Source of the DNA: Microbispora siamensis
Lineage (GTDB): Bacteria; Actinomycetota; Actinomycetes; Streptosporangiales; Streptosporangiaceae
Direction of reading: 5' to 3'
Assembly: GCF_016863095.1 (NCBI RefSeq)
Contig: NZ_BOOF01000044.1
Span: forward strand, 32,826-96,825
DNA length: 64,000 bases
Shown here piece by piece: positions 41,001 through 49,322 of this stretch (its first letter is position 1; the number at the start of each line of letters is the position of its first letter). The translations under genes were made by a program, and so were the position numbers. Under the pieces are notes generated by a model, which saw nothing but the letters and a program-made list of their open reading frames with translations, did not search any database and was not told the origin of the DNA.

Positions 41001-42259
41001 CCGCGCACCTCCAATGCGGGCCGGTAGAGCCGGGCGGAGACGGCCGTCACGACGGCCACGAGGACGAGGTTGCTCAGGGCGAAGGCCACCAGCCCGCCGG
41101 CGAGCCCCTGCCAGGCGATGAGCGCCGCCTGGCAGGCGAGCGCGAGCGGCGTACCGGCCAGCAGGCAGCCGATGAGCACCTTCGCCCCCCGCACCCCGTC
41201 CATGGTCAGGGCGACCTGCTGGAGGTTGAAGACCGTGTGCACGCCGATCCCGAGCGCCGACAGCGCCATCAGGCCGAGCGAGTACGGATACTCGCCCCCC
41301 ATGAGCAGGAAGAACACCGTGCTCGCCGCGAACGCGAACACGGCGGTCGCCGCGAACACCACCGGGGCGAGCCGGGCGATCCGCCGCATCACGGCGGGCT
41401 TGTCCGACGTCGCCAGCGTGGGCAGCAGCACCAGGCCGACGCCGTCGGTGAACACCACGCCGAGCAGCCGTTTGGGGAAGCCGTTGTACACGGAGTAGAC
41501 GCCGACGTCGGCCCGGGGCGCCCAGTGGTTGAGGAAGATGACGTCCACCCCGAACACCACCGCCGTCAGCGCGGCGATGGCGGTGACGTACGCGCCGTGC
41601 CGGTACAGCGAGCGGGCCAGCGCCCACGACCAGGACCGGGGTGCGACCTCGAACCCGGCGAAGGAGACCAGGGCGAAGGCCAGGTTGGTGCCGATCAGCG
41701 CGACCAGGTAGGGCTCGGCGTCGCGCACGCCGAAGACCAGCAGGCAGCACGCGGCGGCGCCCAGGTAGACGACGGCCACGGCGAACTTCAGCCGGGCGAC
41801 GAGGCGGAACCTCTTCATCCCGCGCAGGAAGCTCTCGGTGAGCTGGTTGAGCGTCATCGACAGCGCCAGCGCCAGCGCGAAGGCGAGCGTGCGGGTGTCC
41901 ACGCCGAGCGCGGCGGTCAGCAGCGGAGCGGCTGCGAGGCCCGCGGCGAACACCGCCGCGCCCAGCACGAGCGTGGCCAGCAGCGCCGTCGTCACCAGGG
42001 CGGGCCGCGCGCCCGGCTCGGCCCGCGGCAACTCCTGGAACATGACGGAGTTGAGGCTCGTCAGCATGCCGACGGTGACGATCAGCGCGATCGACAGGAC
42101 GACGGTGAAGTGGCCGAACGCGGCGGCGCCGGTGCCCCTGGCGATGACGAGCGTGGTCGCGGCGGCCGTGCCGCTGGCCACCGTGCTCACCAGTGTGGGC
42201 CCGGCGGCCCAGCGGTGGGCGGCCAGGAGCCCGGCCGCCCGGTCCGTCAGCGCGCCCAC
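40997..42259 (-). CDS. Polysaccharide flippase-like membrane protein (Wzx/MATE family)
   Basis: A 420-aa protein with about twelve hydrophobic segments and the fold pattern of the PST/Wzx exporters (GTGAAAFGHFTVVLSIALIV, SLNSVMFQELPRAEP, GVYSVYNGFPKRLLGVVF). It would flip a lipid-linked oligosaccharide across the membrane. The GTG start lies 4 bp after the nucleotidyltransferase stop. The presence of a flippase with three glycosyltransferases argues that the operon product is exported to the cell surface. Confidence 0.87.
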   Translation of the reverse strand: MGALTDRAAGLLAAHRWAAGPTLVSTVASGTAAATTLVIARGTGAAAFGHFTVVLSIALIVTVGMLTSLNSVMFQELPRAEPGARPALVTTALLATLVLGAAVFAAGLAAAPLLTAALGVDTRTLAFALALALSMTLNQLTESFLRGMKRFRLVARLKFAVAVVYLGAAACCLLVFGVRDAEPYLVALIGTNLAFALVSFAGFEVAPRSWSWALARSLYRHGAYVTAIAALTAVVFGVDVIFLNHWAPRADVGVYSVYNGFPKRLLGVVFTDGVGLVLLPTLATSDKPAVMRRIARLAPVVFAATAVFAFAASTVFFLLMGGEYPYSLGLMALSALGIGVHTVFNLQQVALTMDGVRGAKVLIGCLLAGTPLALACQAALIAWQGLAGGLVAFALSNLVLVAVVTAVSARLYRPALEVRG

Positions 42260-42263
42260 CCCG

Positions 42264-43016
42264 TCACGTCCACCGCAGGTGTGCCCGCCGGGCGAACTCG
42301 AGGTCGTCGGCCGTGTTGACGCCGCGCGCCTCGTCGGGGTCGGTCACCGGCACCACCGTCACCGGCCAGTTCCGGTCGCGCGACAGACAGGGCAGGAACG
42401 GCAGGAAGTTCACCTCTCCGGTGCGGGCGCCCGGAGCCGCCTCGTCCAGGTAGCGCGTCCACTCCTCGCGGAGCCCTTCTGTGCTCAGGCAGAAGACGCC
42501 CACGTCGCTGAGCCCGCCGGGGCGGCACTCCTCGCCCTCCCGCGACTGGCGCACCCGCACCAGCGTCCCGTCGCCGTCCAGTTCGTACTCCACGTACGGG
42601 TCGGGCATCGGCACCAGCGGGAGCGTGAGCCCCTTCCCGTGCGCCCGGACGACGCGATCGACCGTCACCGGGGACAGGCCCGCCTGGTCGCCCCAGACCA
42701 CGAGGATCGTGGCGTAGGCCTCCCAGTGCGGCGCGGCGCCGAAGATCGCGCCGCCCATGCCGGTGGGCTCGTCCTGCACGCTCACCGAGACCTCGCCGCC
42801 CGCGATCTGTTCCGCCGCCAGCGCGCGGAACGGCCCCTCGCCCTCCGGGGACATCACGACGTGGACGTGTTCGACGTACGGCCGCAGCCGCTGGTGGAGC
42901 ACGTGCCACACGGTGACGCCGTCGGCGATCTCCACCATGATCTTGGGGATGCCCAGGCCCAGGCGGGTTCCCCGCCCGGCCGCCGGGATCACCGCGCACA
43001 ACCGTTCAGCAGGCAC
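42264..43016 (-). CDS. Sugar nucleotidyltransferase-like protein
   Basis: A 250-aa GT-A-fold nucleotidyltransferase. The signature is LCAVIPAAGRGTRLGLGIPK (G-x-G-T-R and Lys), followed by VWHVLHQRLRPYVEHVHVVM, DEPTGMGGAIFGAAPHW, TILVVWGDQAGLSP (Asp) and an ARGVNTADDLEFARRAH end seen in cytidylyl- and uridylyl-transferases. It would activate a sugar-1-phosphate or polyol phosphate for the glycosyltransferases. The GTG follows GGAGGTGGGCG. It overlaps the HAD gene by 11 bp, which suggests a pathway in which HAD and transferase act on related phosphates. Confidence 0.84.
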   Translation of the reverse strand: MPAERLCAVIPAAGRGTRLGLGIPKIMVEIADGVTVWHVLHQRLRPYVEHVHVVMSPEGEGPFRALAAEQIAGGEVSVSVQDEPTGMGGAIFGAAPHWEAYATILVVWGDQAGLSPVTVDRVVRAHGKGLTLPLVPMPDPYVEYELDGDGTLVRVRQSREGEECRPGGLSDVGVFCLSTEGLREEWTRYLDEAAPGARTGEVNFLPFLPCLSRDRNWPVTVVPVTDPDEARGVNTADDLEFARRAHLRWT

Positions 43017-43668
43017 CGCCCACCTCCGCGAACAGGAGAGACACGATCTGTTCCAGGTCGCGTACGGCGACCGCCCCGGAAGCGGGCTCGGCCACGTGGA
43101 CGTGCAGGGTCGCCAGGCCCGCGCCGACCGCCGACGCCACCCCGTGCGCGGAGTCCTCAAGCACCACCGCCGCGCCGGGGTCGAGCCCCCAGTGCTGGCA
43201 GGCGTACGCGTAGAAGGCCGGATCGGGCTTGCTCGCCGGGACGTCGTCGCTGGTGAGCACGCCCCGGAAGTACGCGCCCAGGGAGCTGGCCGCCAGCACC
43301 CGTGCGACCGACGCCCGGCTGCCGCTGGTGACGAGGTAGGCGTCGCGGCCCCCGGCGACCAGGCGGCCGAGCAGCCGCCGCGCGCCGGGGAACACGGCCA
43401 CCGCGCCGGCCCGCTCGCGATACAGCCGCTGCTTCAGCCGGGCCAGCCGGTCCGCCTCCCCGGGGTCGCCCAGCAGGCGCAGCGCCACCTCGCGGGTGCT
43501 CGCGCCCGCGTGGTCGGCGTACCGGAAGGACGCGAGCCGATCGGGCGCGACCTCGGCGATGGCCTGCCGGAAGGCCGCCTCGTGGGCCGGGCAGGAGTCC
43601 ACGAGCGTGCCGTCGAGGTCGAAGAGCCAGACACGGCGGGCACACGCCTCGGCCAGGAGCGCCGTCAT
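43006..43668 (-). CDS. HAD-superfamily phosphatase (phosphoglucomutase-like)
   Basis: A 220-aa HAD hydrolase. Motif I is VWLFDLDGTLVDS (DxDGT), motif II is YLVTSGSR, the Lys is in SKPDPAFYAYA, and motif IV is VVLEDSAHGVASAV. A helical cap lies between motifs I and II. It belongs with beta-phosphoglucomutase and sugar-phosphate phosphatases. In this operon it may dephosphorylate or isomerise the precursor of the activated sugar. It overlaps neighbours on both sides. Confidence 0.9.
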   Translation of the reverse strand: MTALLAEACARRVWLFDLDGTLVDSCPAHEAAFRQAIAEVAPDRLASFRYADHAGASTREVALRLLGDPGEADRLARLKQRLYRERAGAVAVFPGARRLLGRLVAGGRDAYLVTSGSRASVARVLAASSLGAYFRGVLTSDDVPASKPDPAFYAYACQHWGLDPGAAVVLEDSAHGVASAVGAGLATLHVHVAEPASGAVAVRDLEQIVSLLFAEVGGAC

Positions 43669-44870
43669 CGGGCCCGCGCCAAGGCCGCCTCGTTCCTGAT
43701 CGCGAGCAGGGCCTCGGCCGTACGCTCCGGATGGTGCAGGCCCGGGCTACCCGGGTGTCGCAGGTCGGCGGTGATCCAGCGGGCCCCCGCCCACTCGCCC
43801 CGGTCGAGCACGCCGTACGGCACCGCCGGGGCGTCCGGCGCTGACGTGCGATGACTCAGCACGTGGGTCACCAGCCGCCGCCCGTTGCGGGGGTCGCCGA
43901 GGTAGGCCAGCGTGCGGTCCACCAGGTCGGGCGCGCTCAGCCCCCGGATGTCGTGGTCGCCCCGGATGTTGACGACGAACACCTTGGCCGCCGCCCGGCT
44001 CCGCGCGATCGCGTCCGCCACGCCGGGTGTGAGATAGCTGGGCAGGAGCGAGGAGTGCGGGGTGCCGGGGCCGTAGACGACGAGGTCGGCGTCGCGGATC
44101 GCCTCAAGCGCCCGCGGGTTCGGCGTCACCTCGGCGCGCTCGCGGCCCAGGACCTCCCTGGTCCACGCGGGCGGCAGCGCCTCCAGTTCGGCCCGCCGCG
44201 CGCCGAGCGGCTCGCGCAGCAGGAACAGATCGGTGATCGCTCCGGGGCCCTGCGGCGCGACGATGTCGGCCTCGTCGGCCAGCAGGCTGCCGTCCCGCCT
44301 GAGCGCGGTCAGGAAGGCGTTCTCCCCGTTGGTCACGTTGAGCAGCCGTACGGGCGAGCCGAACGTGCGGGCGCAGGCGTCGACGGCGGCGTTGAAGTCC
44401 CGGCCGAGCCGCAGGTAGGCCCCGGCGAACACGAGGTTGCCGAGCGCGCAGTCGGCGAGGTCGAGCCCGTGCGGGTACGCGGCGAGCCGCCGGGCGAACA
44501 CGCGCAGGTCCGCTGTGACGGCCTCGCGGGCCGCCTCCGGCAGTGCGGCGAACGGGCCGCGCCGCGTGGCGATCGACTCGATGACGGCGGCGAGCCCGGC
44601 GGGCGTCGTCCCGCCCGGCAGGCGGTGTTCGAGTACGGTCGCCAGCGCGGCCCGCGCCGGATCGGCGGGGTCGAGGTGGAGCAGAAGGCTCTTGCGGAAG
44701 TCCGACGGCCCGAGCATCCCGGGCAGATAGCGCCGCAGCGCGCCGGTGGACAGGCCGTTGTCGTAGCCGTTGACGACCAGCGACAGGGTGACGCCCGGGG
44801 TGCCCAGCATGCCCCTCGCGATGCCGGCCGCCCCGCGCCCGCCGCTGAACATCGTCACCGCGACGTTCAT
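43665..44870 (-). CDS. CofD/YvcK (UPF0052)-like protein in a glycan operon
   Basis: A 401-aa member of the CofD/YvcK superfamily. The Gly-rich start is MFSGGRGAAGIARGML. VVNGYDNGLSTGALRRYLPG replaces the usual DDGGSSGRLR, and GPSDFRKSLL aligns with PPGDIRNCL. Later blocks are NPRALEAIRDADLVVYGPGT and SLLPSYLTPGVADAIARSRA. CofD transfers phospholactate from a nucleotide carrier to a deazaflavin; YvcK binds UDP-sugars and affects wall growth. This version is longer, lacks the DD pair and lies among glycosyltransferases, so a new transferase or regulatory role is possible. It overlaps both neighbours by 4 bp. Confidence 0.8.
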   Translation of the reverse strand: MNVAVTMFSGGRGAAGIARGMLGTPGVTLSLVVNGYDNGLSTGALRRYLPGMLGPSDFRKSLLLHLDPADPARAALATVLEHRLPGGTTPAGLAAVIESIATRRGPFAALPEAAREAVTADLRVFARRLAAYPHGLDLADCALGNLVFAGAYLRLGRDFNAAVDACARTFGSPVRLLNVTNGENAFLTALRRDGSLLADEADIVAPQGPGAITDLFLLREPLGARRAELEALPPAWTREVLGRERAEVTPNPRALEAIRDADLVVYGPGTPHSSLLPSYLTPGVADAIARSRAAAKVFVVNIRGDHDIRGLSAPDLVDRTLAYLGDPRNGRRLVTHVLSHRTSAPDAPAVPYGVLDRGEWAGARWITADLRHPGSPGLHHPERTAEALLAIRNEAALARAR

Positions 44871-45652
44871 CGGACCCCCTCGCGAGAGATCTCCTCACGA
44901 GCGGCCGGCCGGCGCAGGACGCCCCGGCGCAGCAGCCAGTGGCGGTAGCCGAGATACGCGACGAACAGGGCCCGGTCGCGGGCGCCGCGCCAGTATCGCC
45001 AGCCACGGCTGCCGCCACCGCGCTCCCGGTGCTCGATCGGGACCTCCACCCACTCGTGGCCCATCTCGGCGACCCGCGCGGTGATCTCGGTCGAGCAGTT
45101 CATCCCGGCCGACTCCAGCGGCAGTGACCGGAAGAGCGGGCCGTGCACCACCTTGAAGATCGAGTTGAAGTCGCGGTAGCGCGTGCGGTGGAGCAGGTTG
45201 CTGACCGCGCCGCTGGCCGCCGACCCCCACCGGTACGCCACGCCGTCGGCCTTCCTGATCCGAGCGCCGGAGAACGCCAGGGCCTCCCCGGCCTGGACGC
45301 GCGGCAGGACGCGGTCGAGGTTGGCGATCGGGAACTGACCGTCGGAGTCGAGCAGCACGACCCAGTCGAGCCGGGTGTGGGCGATCGCGGCGGCGATGGC
45401 CGCGCCCGCGCCGCGGTTGCGTTCGAACGTGACCACGACGAGCCGCGGGCACCGGGCCCGCAGGCCGGCCAGGATCTCGCCGGTCGCGTCACCGCTCCCG
45501 TCGTCGCAGACGACGATCTCCCAGTCGCCCACGGCCGGGGTGTTCTCCAGGTAGTCCTGCCATTCGCCCACCACCGCCGCGATGGTGTCCGCCTCGTTGT
45601 ACGCGGGCGCGGCCACGGAGATGTTCACGGGCATGTCCACGGCGACGCTCAC
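44867..45652 (-). CDS. GT2 glycosyltransferase, dolichol-phosphate mannosyltransferase-like
   Basis: A 261-aa GT-A enzyme. Motifs are ISVAAPAYNEADTIAAVVGE, IVVCDDGSGDATGEIL and WVVLLDSDGQFPIANL (metal-binding DSD). The EVPIEHRERGGGSRGWRYWR end is typical of polyprenyl-phosphate sugar transferases. No large membrane domain is attached. It may charge a polyprenyl carrier with the first sugar of the operon's glycan. The GTG overlaps the upstream membrane-protein stop by 4 bp and the ATG of the CofD-like gene overlaps its stop. Confidence 0.9.
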   Translation of the reverse strand: MSVAVDMPVNISVAAPAYNEADTIAAVVGEWQDYLENTPAVGDWEIVVCDDGSGDATGEILAGLRARCPRLVVVTFERNRGAGAAIAAAIAHTRLDWVVLLDSDGQFPIANLDRVLPRVQAGEALAFSGARIRKADGVAYRWGSAASGAVSNLLHRTRYRDFNSIFKVVHGPLFRSLPLESAGMNCSTEITARVAEMGHEWVEVPIEHRERGGGSRGWRYWRGARDRALFVAYLGYRHWLLRRGVLRRPAAREEISREGVR

Positions 45653-46359
45653 GGGTCACCCGCGCCCAGCAGGCGGCCGATCCAGCGGTCGAGGGGAAGC
45701 AGGTTGATCCCGACGATGATCGGGACGTGTACGAGCGCGAACACGATCGTCGCGCCGAACGAGATCGGCCCACCGGTGAACAGGTTGATGTGCGGCGCGT
45801 CGATGACCTCGGGGATCTCGACCGGGTTGACGACGAACCACATGAGGTCGAGGAAGCCGGAGAACACGATGAGGACCCCGCTCACCATGATCTTCAGGCA
45901 GCGGCCCGGGGTGCCCCCGCCGATGCGATAGGCGGCCGCGACCGTGAGCACGATGCCCGGATAGAGCAGCAGATAGAGATGCGTGTAGAAGCTGTCGCCC
46001 TGGGCCCGCGCGCCGTCGCCGTAGTAGAACCAGCTGATCCGCGGGATGAGATAACCGGTGAAGAAGACGAACGGCACGTAGAGCAGCCAGTTCAGCCGTG
46101 GCGACACCCAGGGGAAGACCGCGATCGCCACGCACAGGCAGGCGAAAGCGACCAGCTTGGCCACCAGTTCCCAGGGCGAGCCGATCTCCCTGGCGTGCGG
46201 CGTGGCCAGCCACACGAAGACGAAGCCGAGCGCCCCGACGGCCAGGGCCATCCACCACAGGTGGGGCGCCCAGGGGCGGGAGCCGGCGCGGACGACGTCC
46301 GCCGGAACATTTCCGTCGAGACGCGGCCGGGACGGAGGACTTTTGCCGAATGCCGTCAT
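45649..46359 (-). CDS. Polytopic membrane protein of unknown function, first gene of the glycan operon
   Basis: A 236-aa protein with six or seven hydrophobic segments (WWMALAVGALGFVFVWLATP, LVAFACLCVAIAVFPWV, WLLYVPFVFFTGYLIP, LLYPGIVLTVAAAYRI, VLIVFSGFLDLMWFVV, FGATIVFALVHVPIIVGINL). I recognise no family. Being first in the operon and translationally coupled to the GT2 gene, it may anchor the complex or act on the lipid carrier. I chose the ATG at 46359; a TTG 24 bp upstream is an alternative. A CebR-like box lies 80 bp upstream. Confidence 0.75.
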   Translation of the reverse strand: MTAFGKSPPSRPRLDGNVPADVVRAGSRPWAPHLWWMALAVGALGFVFVWLATPHAREIGSPWELVAKLVAFACLCVAIAVFPWVSPRLNWLLYVPFVFFTGYLIPRISWFYYGDGARAQGDSFYTHLYLLLYPGIVLTVAAAYRIGGGTPGRCLKIMVSGVLIVFSGFLDLMWFVVNPVEIPEVIDAPHINLFTGGPISFGATIVFALVHVPIIVGINLLPLDRWIGRLLGAGDP

Positions 46360-46438
46360 GAAGACGCGGCACCTTCCTTCCAACGTGCCCTTCGGGCAGG
46401 CGTGCCGGATGGCGCTGCGGAGAATGCAGCCGGAAGCG

Positions 46439-46452
46439 CGGGAGCGCTCCCA
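46439..46452. promoter_or_regulatory. CebR-like operator upstream of the glycan operon
   Basis: CGGGAGCGCTCCCA matches the CebR box TGGGAGCGCTCCCA at 13 of 14 positions and contains the 12-bp perfect palindrome GGGAGCGCTCCC (46440-46451). It lies 80 bp upstream of the first gene of the operon. It suggests that surface glycan synthesis is tied to cello-oligosaccharide or similar sugar signals. Confidence 0.65.
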
Positions 46453-46621
46453 CGCATTATGTCACCCCCATTCGGAAATTCGTCCGCAATATCAAATATT
46501 GAGCATCAGATACCGCCATTTGCGGCATATGTGCTGGTCATGGGCACTGTAGGACGACGAAATTGTACTGACGGGTAGTTGAATTCCGCGCTATCGCCGC
46601 CGATTCATCGCATTACGGACA

Positions 46622-46652
46622 ATGTCAATCGTGTTTGCGGGCCCATGTCAAT
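46622..46652. repeat. ATGTCAAT direct repeat
   Basis: ATGTCAAT occurs at 46622-46629 and 46645-46652, a 23-bp period. On the minus strand each copy reads ATTGACAT and so contains a consensus -35 TTGACA, but neither has a good -10 at 17 bp. It may be a paired activator site or alternative promoters for the leftward operon. Confidence 0.35.
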
Positions 46653-46696
46653 TTTGGACCGGTCCTATTCCGCCCGGACACGATCACACGACAGGC

Positions 46697-47323
46697 TCAG
46701 CGCTTGTAGCCGTAGAGAAAGGTCCGCACCCCCGCGGTGACCATCGCTCTGAGCGCGTCCTCGTCGTGCAGGTCGGCCCGGTCGGTCAGATTGTCGGCAG
46801 AGATGAGCAGCATCAGGTGCCCTGCGGCGCGTACGGGGTCGTCGATCGCGAGGTCGCCGCGCTGGGCGATGCGGCGTAGCCGTTCGGCGAGTTCACGCCG
46901 GGTTCGGCCGGGGCCGGTCTCCCGCCAGAGCGCGAGCGCGGCCGGCGGGATGTGCTCCATCTCGGCGTTGATCTGGCGGATGAGCGCGAAGTGCGGAGCC
47001 AGGTCGGAGGTCAGCACCGCGAGCCAGGCCAGCCCGAAGTCGACCAGGTCCGTTTCGAGGTCGGCGACCTTGCTCAGGTGGCGGTCGATGATGTCGACCA
47101 TGGTGTCGGCGACGCGCTGCGTGCTCTCCTGCATCACCGTCTGGAACAGCTCGGCCTTGTCGGAGAAGTGGTTGTAGATGGTGCGGTTGGATACGCCCGC
47201 CTCGGCGGCGATCGCGTCCAGGCCGGCACGCGTGTAGCCGTCACGGGCGAACAGCGTCAGCGCCCCGGCCACGATCGCCCGGCGCTTGTCGGGCAGGCCG
47301 GCCGACTTCCTTCTCTCCGTCAC
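46697..47323 (-). CDS. TetR family transcriptional repressor
   Basis: A 208-aa repressor. The N-terminal HTH (AIVAGALTLFARDGYTRAGL, then DAIAAEAGVSNRTIYNHFSD) is classical and the ligand domain is all-helical. I chose the GTG at 47323; a longer frame reaching 47458 would run through its own operators and is unlikely. Two TACACCGATCGNTGTA palindromes (47365-47401) between this gene and the divergent FMN reductase are its likely targets, giving joint control of itself and the reductase/esterase pair. Confidence 0.9.
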   Translation of the reverse strand: MTERRKSAGLPDKRRAIVAGALTLFARDGYTRAGLDAIAAEAGVSNRTIYNHFSDKAELFQTVMQESTQRVADTMVDIIDRHLSKVADLETDLVDFGLAWLAVLTSDLAPHFALIRQINAEMEHIPPAALALWRETGPGRTRRELAERLRRIAQRGDLAIDDPVRAAGHLMLLISADNLTDRADLHDEDALRAMVTAGVRTFLYGYKR

Positions 47324-47364
47324 GCTCGCTGAGGCTACTGGATTACACCGGTGCTTGCATTCGA

Positions 47365-47401
47365 TACACCGATCGATGTAACTTCTACACCGATCGGTGT
47401 A
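47365..47401. promoter_or_regulatory. Tandem TetR operators
   Basis: TACACCGATCGGTGTA (47386-47401) is a perfect 16-bp palindrome. TACACCGATCGATGTA (47365-47380) differs at one position. Their centres are 21 bp apart, two helical turns, so two dimers could bind the same face. A shorter relative, CACCGGTG, lies at 47346-47353. They sit between the divergent TetR and FMN reductase genes. Confidence 0.85.
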
Positions 47402-47426
47402 ACAAACCCTGATGGAGGAGACGTCA

Positions 47427-48014
47427 ATGACCAAGATCGGAATAGTCGTCGGCAGCACGCGCCCACGCCGCCGCGGCCGTGCCGTCGCCGAGTGGGTCGC
47501 CTCGGTGGCCGCTCAGGAGCGTCCGGCGGCCGACTTCGAGATCGTCGATCTGGCCGACTTCGCGCTGCCCCTGCTGGATGAGACACACCCGCCGGCATCC
47601 GGTCTGTACGAAAACGCGCACACCACCCGCTGGGCCGAGGCGATCGCCCGCTACGACGGGTTCGTGTTCGTCACGCCCGAGTACAACCACTCGATCCCCG
47701 GCGCGCTGAAGAACGCCCTGGACTTCATTTACGCGGAGTGGAACAACAAGGCGGCCGGCATCGTCGGCTACGGCTTGCACGGCGCGACGAGGGCCGCCGA
47801 ACACCTCCGGCTGATCCTGGCCGAGCTGAAGGTCGCCACCGTGCGCACGCAGGTGGCGCTGTCCCTGCATCACGACTTCACCTTCTCCGCCCCCACCGAG
47901 CCGGGCGACCTCACTCCCGGCCCGCACCAGCACAAGACCCTCACTGCCCTGCTGGACGACGTCGTCGTCTGGTCGCGGGCGCTCCAGCCGGTCCGCGAAG
48001 GAGCCCTGGCATGA
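47427..48014 (+). CDS. NADPH-dependent FMN reductase
   Basis: A 195-aa flavodoxin-like reductase. It starts MTKIGIVVGSTRPRRRGRAV (phosphate-binding loop), has FVFVTPEYNHSIPGALKNAL (the FMN-binding P-E-Y-N-H motif) and AGIVGYGLHGATRAAEHLR. Such enzymes reduce FMN, quinones or azo/chromate compounds with NADPH. GGAGGAG precedes the ATG by 6 bp. It is directly repressed, by inference, through the tandem TetR operators upstream and overlaps the esterase-like gene by 4 bp. Confidence 0.92.
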   Translation: MTKIGIVVGSTRPRRRGRAVAEWVASVAAQERPAADFEIVDLADFALPLLDETHPPASGLYENAHTTRWAEAIARYDGFVFVTPEYNHSIPGALKNALDFIYAEWNNKAAGIVGYGLHGATRAAEHLRLILAELKVATVRTQVALSLHHDFTFSAPTEPGDLTPGPHQHKTLTALLDDVVVWSRALQPVREGALA

Positions 48015-49153
48015 CCGCCGCACCCAGCCCTCTGTCTGAAACCGCGCTCGACGAGCTGGCGGACGCGATCGCCACCGGCGCGACGGTCGCCGGGCTCGGG
48101 GAGTCCACGAGGTTCGCCCACGAGACCTTCGGCGTACGCGACGAGCTCTTCCGCCGGTTGGTCCGCAGGCATGGCTTCCGGGCACTGGCTCTGCAGGATG
48201 ACGCCTCAGTCGGCGCGATGCTCGACACATACGTCACCGGCGGCGCGGGCACGGCCGCATCCGCTCTGGAGAGTGCCTGGCGTCCCTGGCGCACCGCCGA
48301 GATGGCCGCGGCGCTCGACTGGATCCGCGCATTCAACCAGGACCACCCGGACGACCCCATCCGGATCCTCGGGGTCAAGCCCGCGCAGGCACGGCCCGCC
48401 GACTACGACGCCGTGCTCGAACACGTCCGCCGCGCGGCCCCGCACCGGCTGGCCGAGCTCGCCTCGCACCTGGAGCCGATCCGTACCGCGCACGAGATCG
48501 ACGAACATGTGCAGCGCGCGCGTGGCCTGCACCCGGGTCGTCCGTTCGCCGAGCACGCCCGCGATGCGCTCGCGATCGTCGGGCACCTGCCCGGCGACGC
48601 CGTCCTGCCCCGGATGCGCCTCATCGTGGACTTCCACGAACGCAGCGTCGCCGGACGGGACGACTACGCGGGCGACGCCCAGACGTGGGCCGAGACGATC
48701 ATCGACCACCAGCGCAGGACCAGTCACCGCGTGGCCTACTGGGACGGAATCGCGCACACCTCGGCGTCGCCGACGACCCTGGGCCTGGCGCCCCAGCGCG
48801 GCCCCCAGCCCACGGTCGGCGGGGTGCTACGCCGTCACTACGGCGAGGGGTACGTGTCCGTGGCGATCGGCTTCCACCACGGCGACCTCGGCGTCGCCAC
48901 CGTCCCCGAGCCGGCCCCGGACTGGCTGGACTCCCGGCTCGGCGCGGCGGACCGGCCCGTCCACTGGCTGGACTTGCGTGCCGGCGAGCCGCGCCGCCGA
49001 TGGGACGGACCCGCCAAGGTCCGCGTCATCAGCGGCGTCTACGACCCCTCCCGTGACGCCGCCGAGCACCTTGCCATCGCCTCCCTGCCCGAGGCCTTCG
49101 ACGTGCTCGTCCACCTGCGGCGAGTGTCCCCGGTACGGCGGCTGCCCGCGTGA
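48011..49153 (+). CDS. Erythromycin esterase-like protein with altered catalytic motif
   Basis: A 380-aa member of the Ere superfamily. LGESTRFAHETFGVRDELF aligns with the usual GEATHGxxEF active site, but Arg stands where the His normally is and a His comes three residues later. ALQDDASVGAMLDTYVTG replaces the usual ALE-containing strand, so the second catalytic Glu is missing. WDGIAHTSA supplies the late His. Macrolide hydrolysis is therefore doubtful; an unknown hydrolase or detoxification role is more cautious. It is co-translated with FMN reductase under TetR control. Confidence 0.75.
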   Translation: MTAAPSPLSETALDELADAIATGATVAGLGESTRFAHETFGVRDELFRRLVRRHGFRALALQDDASVGAMLDTYVTGGAGTAASALESAWRPWRTAEMAAALDWIRAFNQDHPDDPIRILGVKPAQARPADYDAVLEHVRRAAPHRLAELASHLEPIRTAHEIDEHVQRARGLHPGRPFAEHARDALAIVGHLPGDAVLPRMRLIVDFHERSVAGRDDYAGDAQTWAETIIDHQRRTSHRVAYWDGIAHTSASPTTLGLAPQRGPQPTVGGVLRRHYGEGYVSVAIGFHHGDLGVATVPEPAPDWLDSRLGAADRPVHWLDLRAGEPRRRWDGPAKVRVISGVYDPSRDAAEHLAIASLPEAFDVLVHLRRVSPVRRLPA

Positions 49154-49280
49154 CGCCGCCGGGCGAGGTCATCGTGGACATGCCCATCGTGTACGCCGCA
49201 TCCTGGCCCGAGCGATCCCGTGACCGCGTGAATGTTTCATGGAATCTTGTCGCCGCCGCTCCCACCGGTTAATTTGTTTG

Positions 49281-49290
49281 GTCAATTGAC
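49281..49290. promoter_or_regulatory. GTCAATTGAC palindrome upstream of the second sugar ABC operon
   Basis: A perfect 10-bp palindrome (with TT and AA extending it after one mismatched pair) lies 33 bp before the binding-protein gene in an AT-rich pocket. It is a candidate operator for this operon. No regulator gene is adjacent. Confidence 0.45.
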
Positions 49291-49322
49291 GAACTAAATC
49301 GATTTCCGGAAGGATCGCAGCA

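Larger units (their letters stand above)
46360..46696. other. Regulatory intergenic region upstream of the glycan operon
   Basis: This 337-bp gap separates the TetR gene from the glycan operon on the same strand. It is clearly AT-richer than its surroundings. It holds the CebR-like palindrome at 46439-46452 and two direct ATGTCAAT copies at 46622 and 46645. No open frame in it looks coding. Confidence 0.6.

Noticed and set aside
46622..46652. Pair of strong leftward promoters
   Set aside because: Both copies contain TTGACA on the minus strand, but no acceptable -10 hexamer lies 16-18 bp downstream; kept only as a repeat.
48011..49153. Calling the Ere-like gene a macrolide resistance gene
   Set aside because: Catalytic His and Glu positions are altered, so only superfamily membership is claimed.
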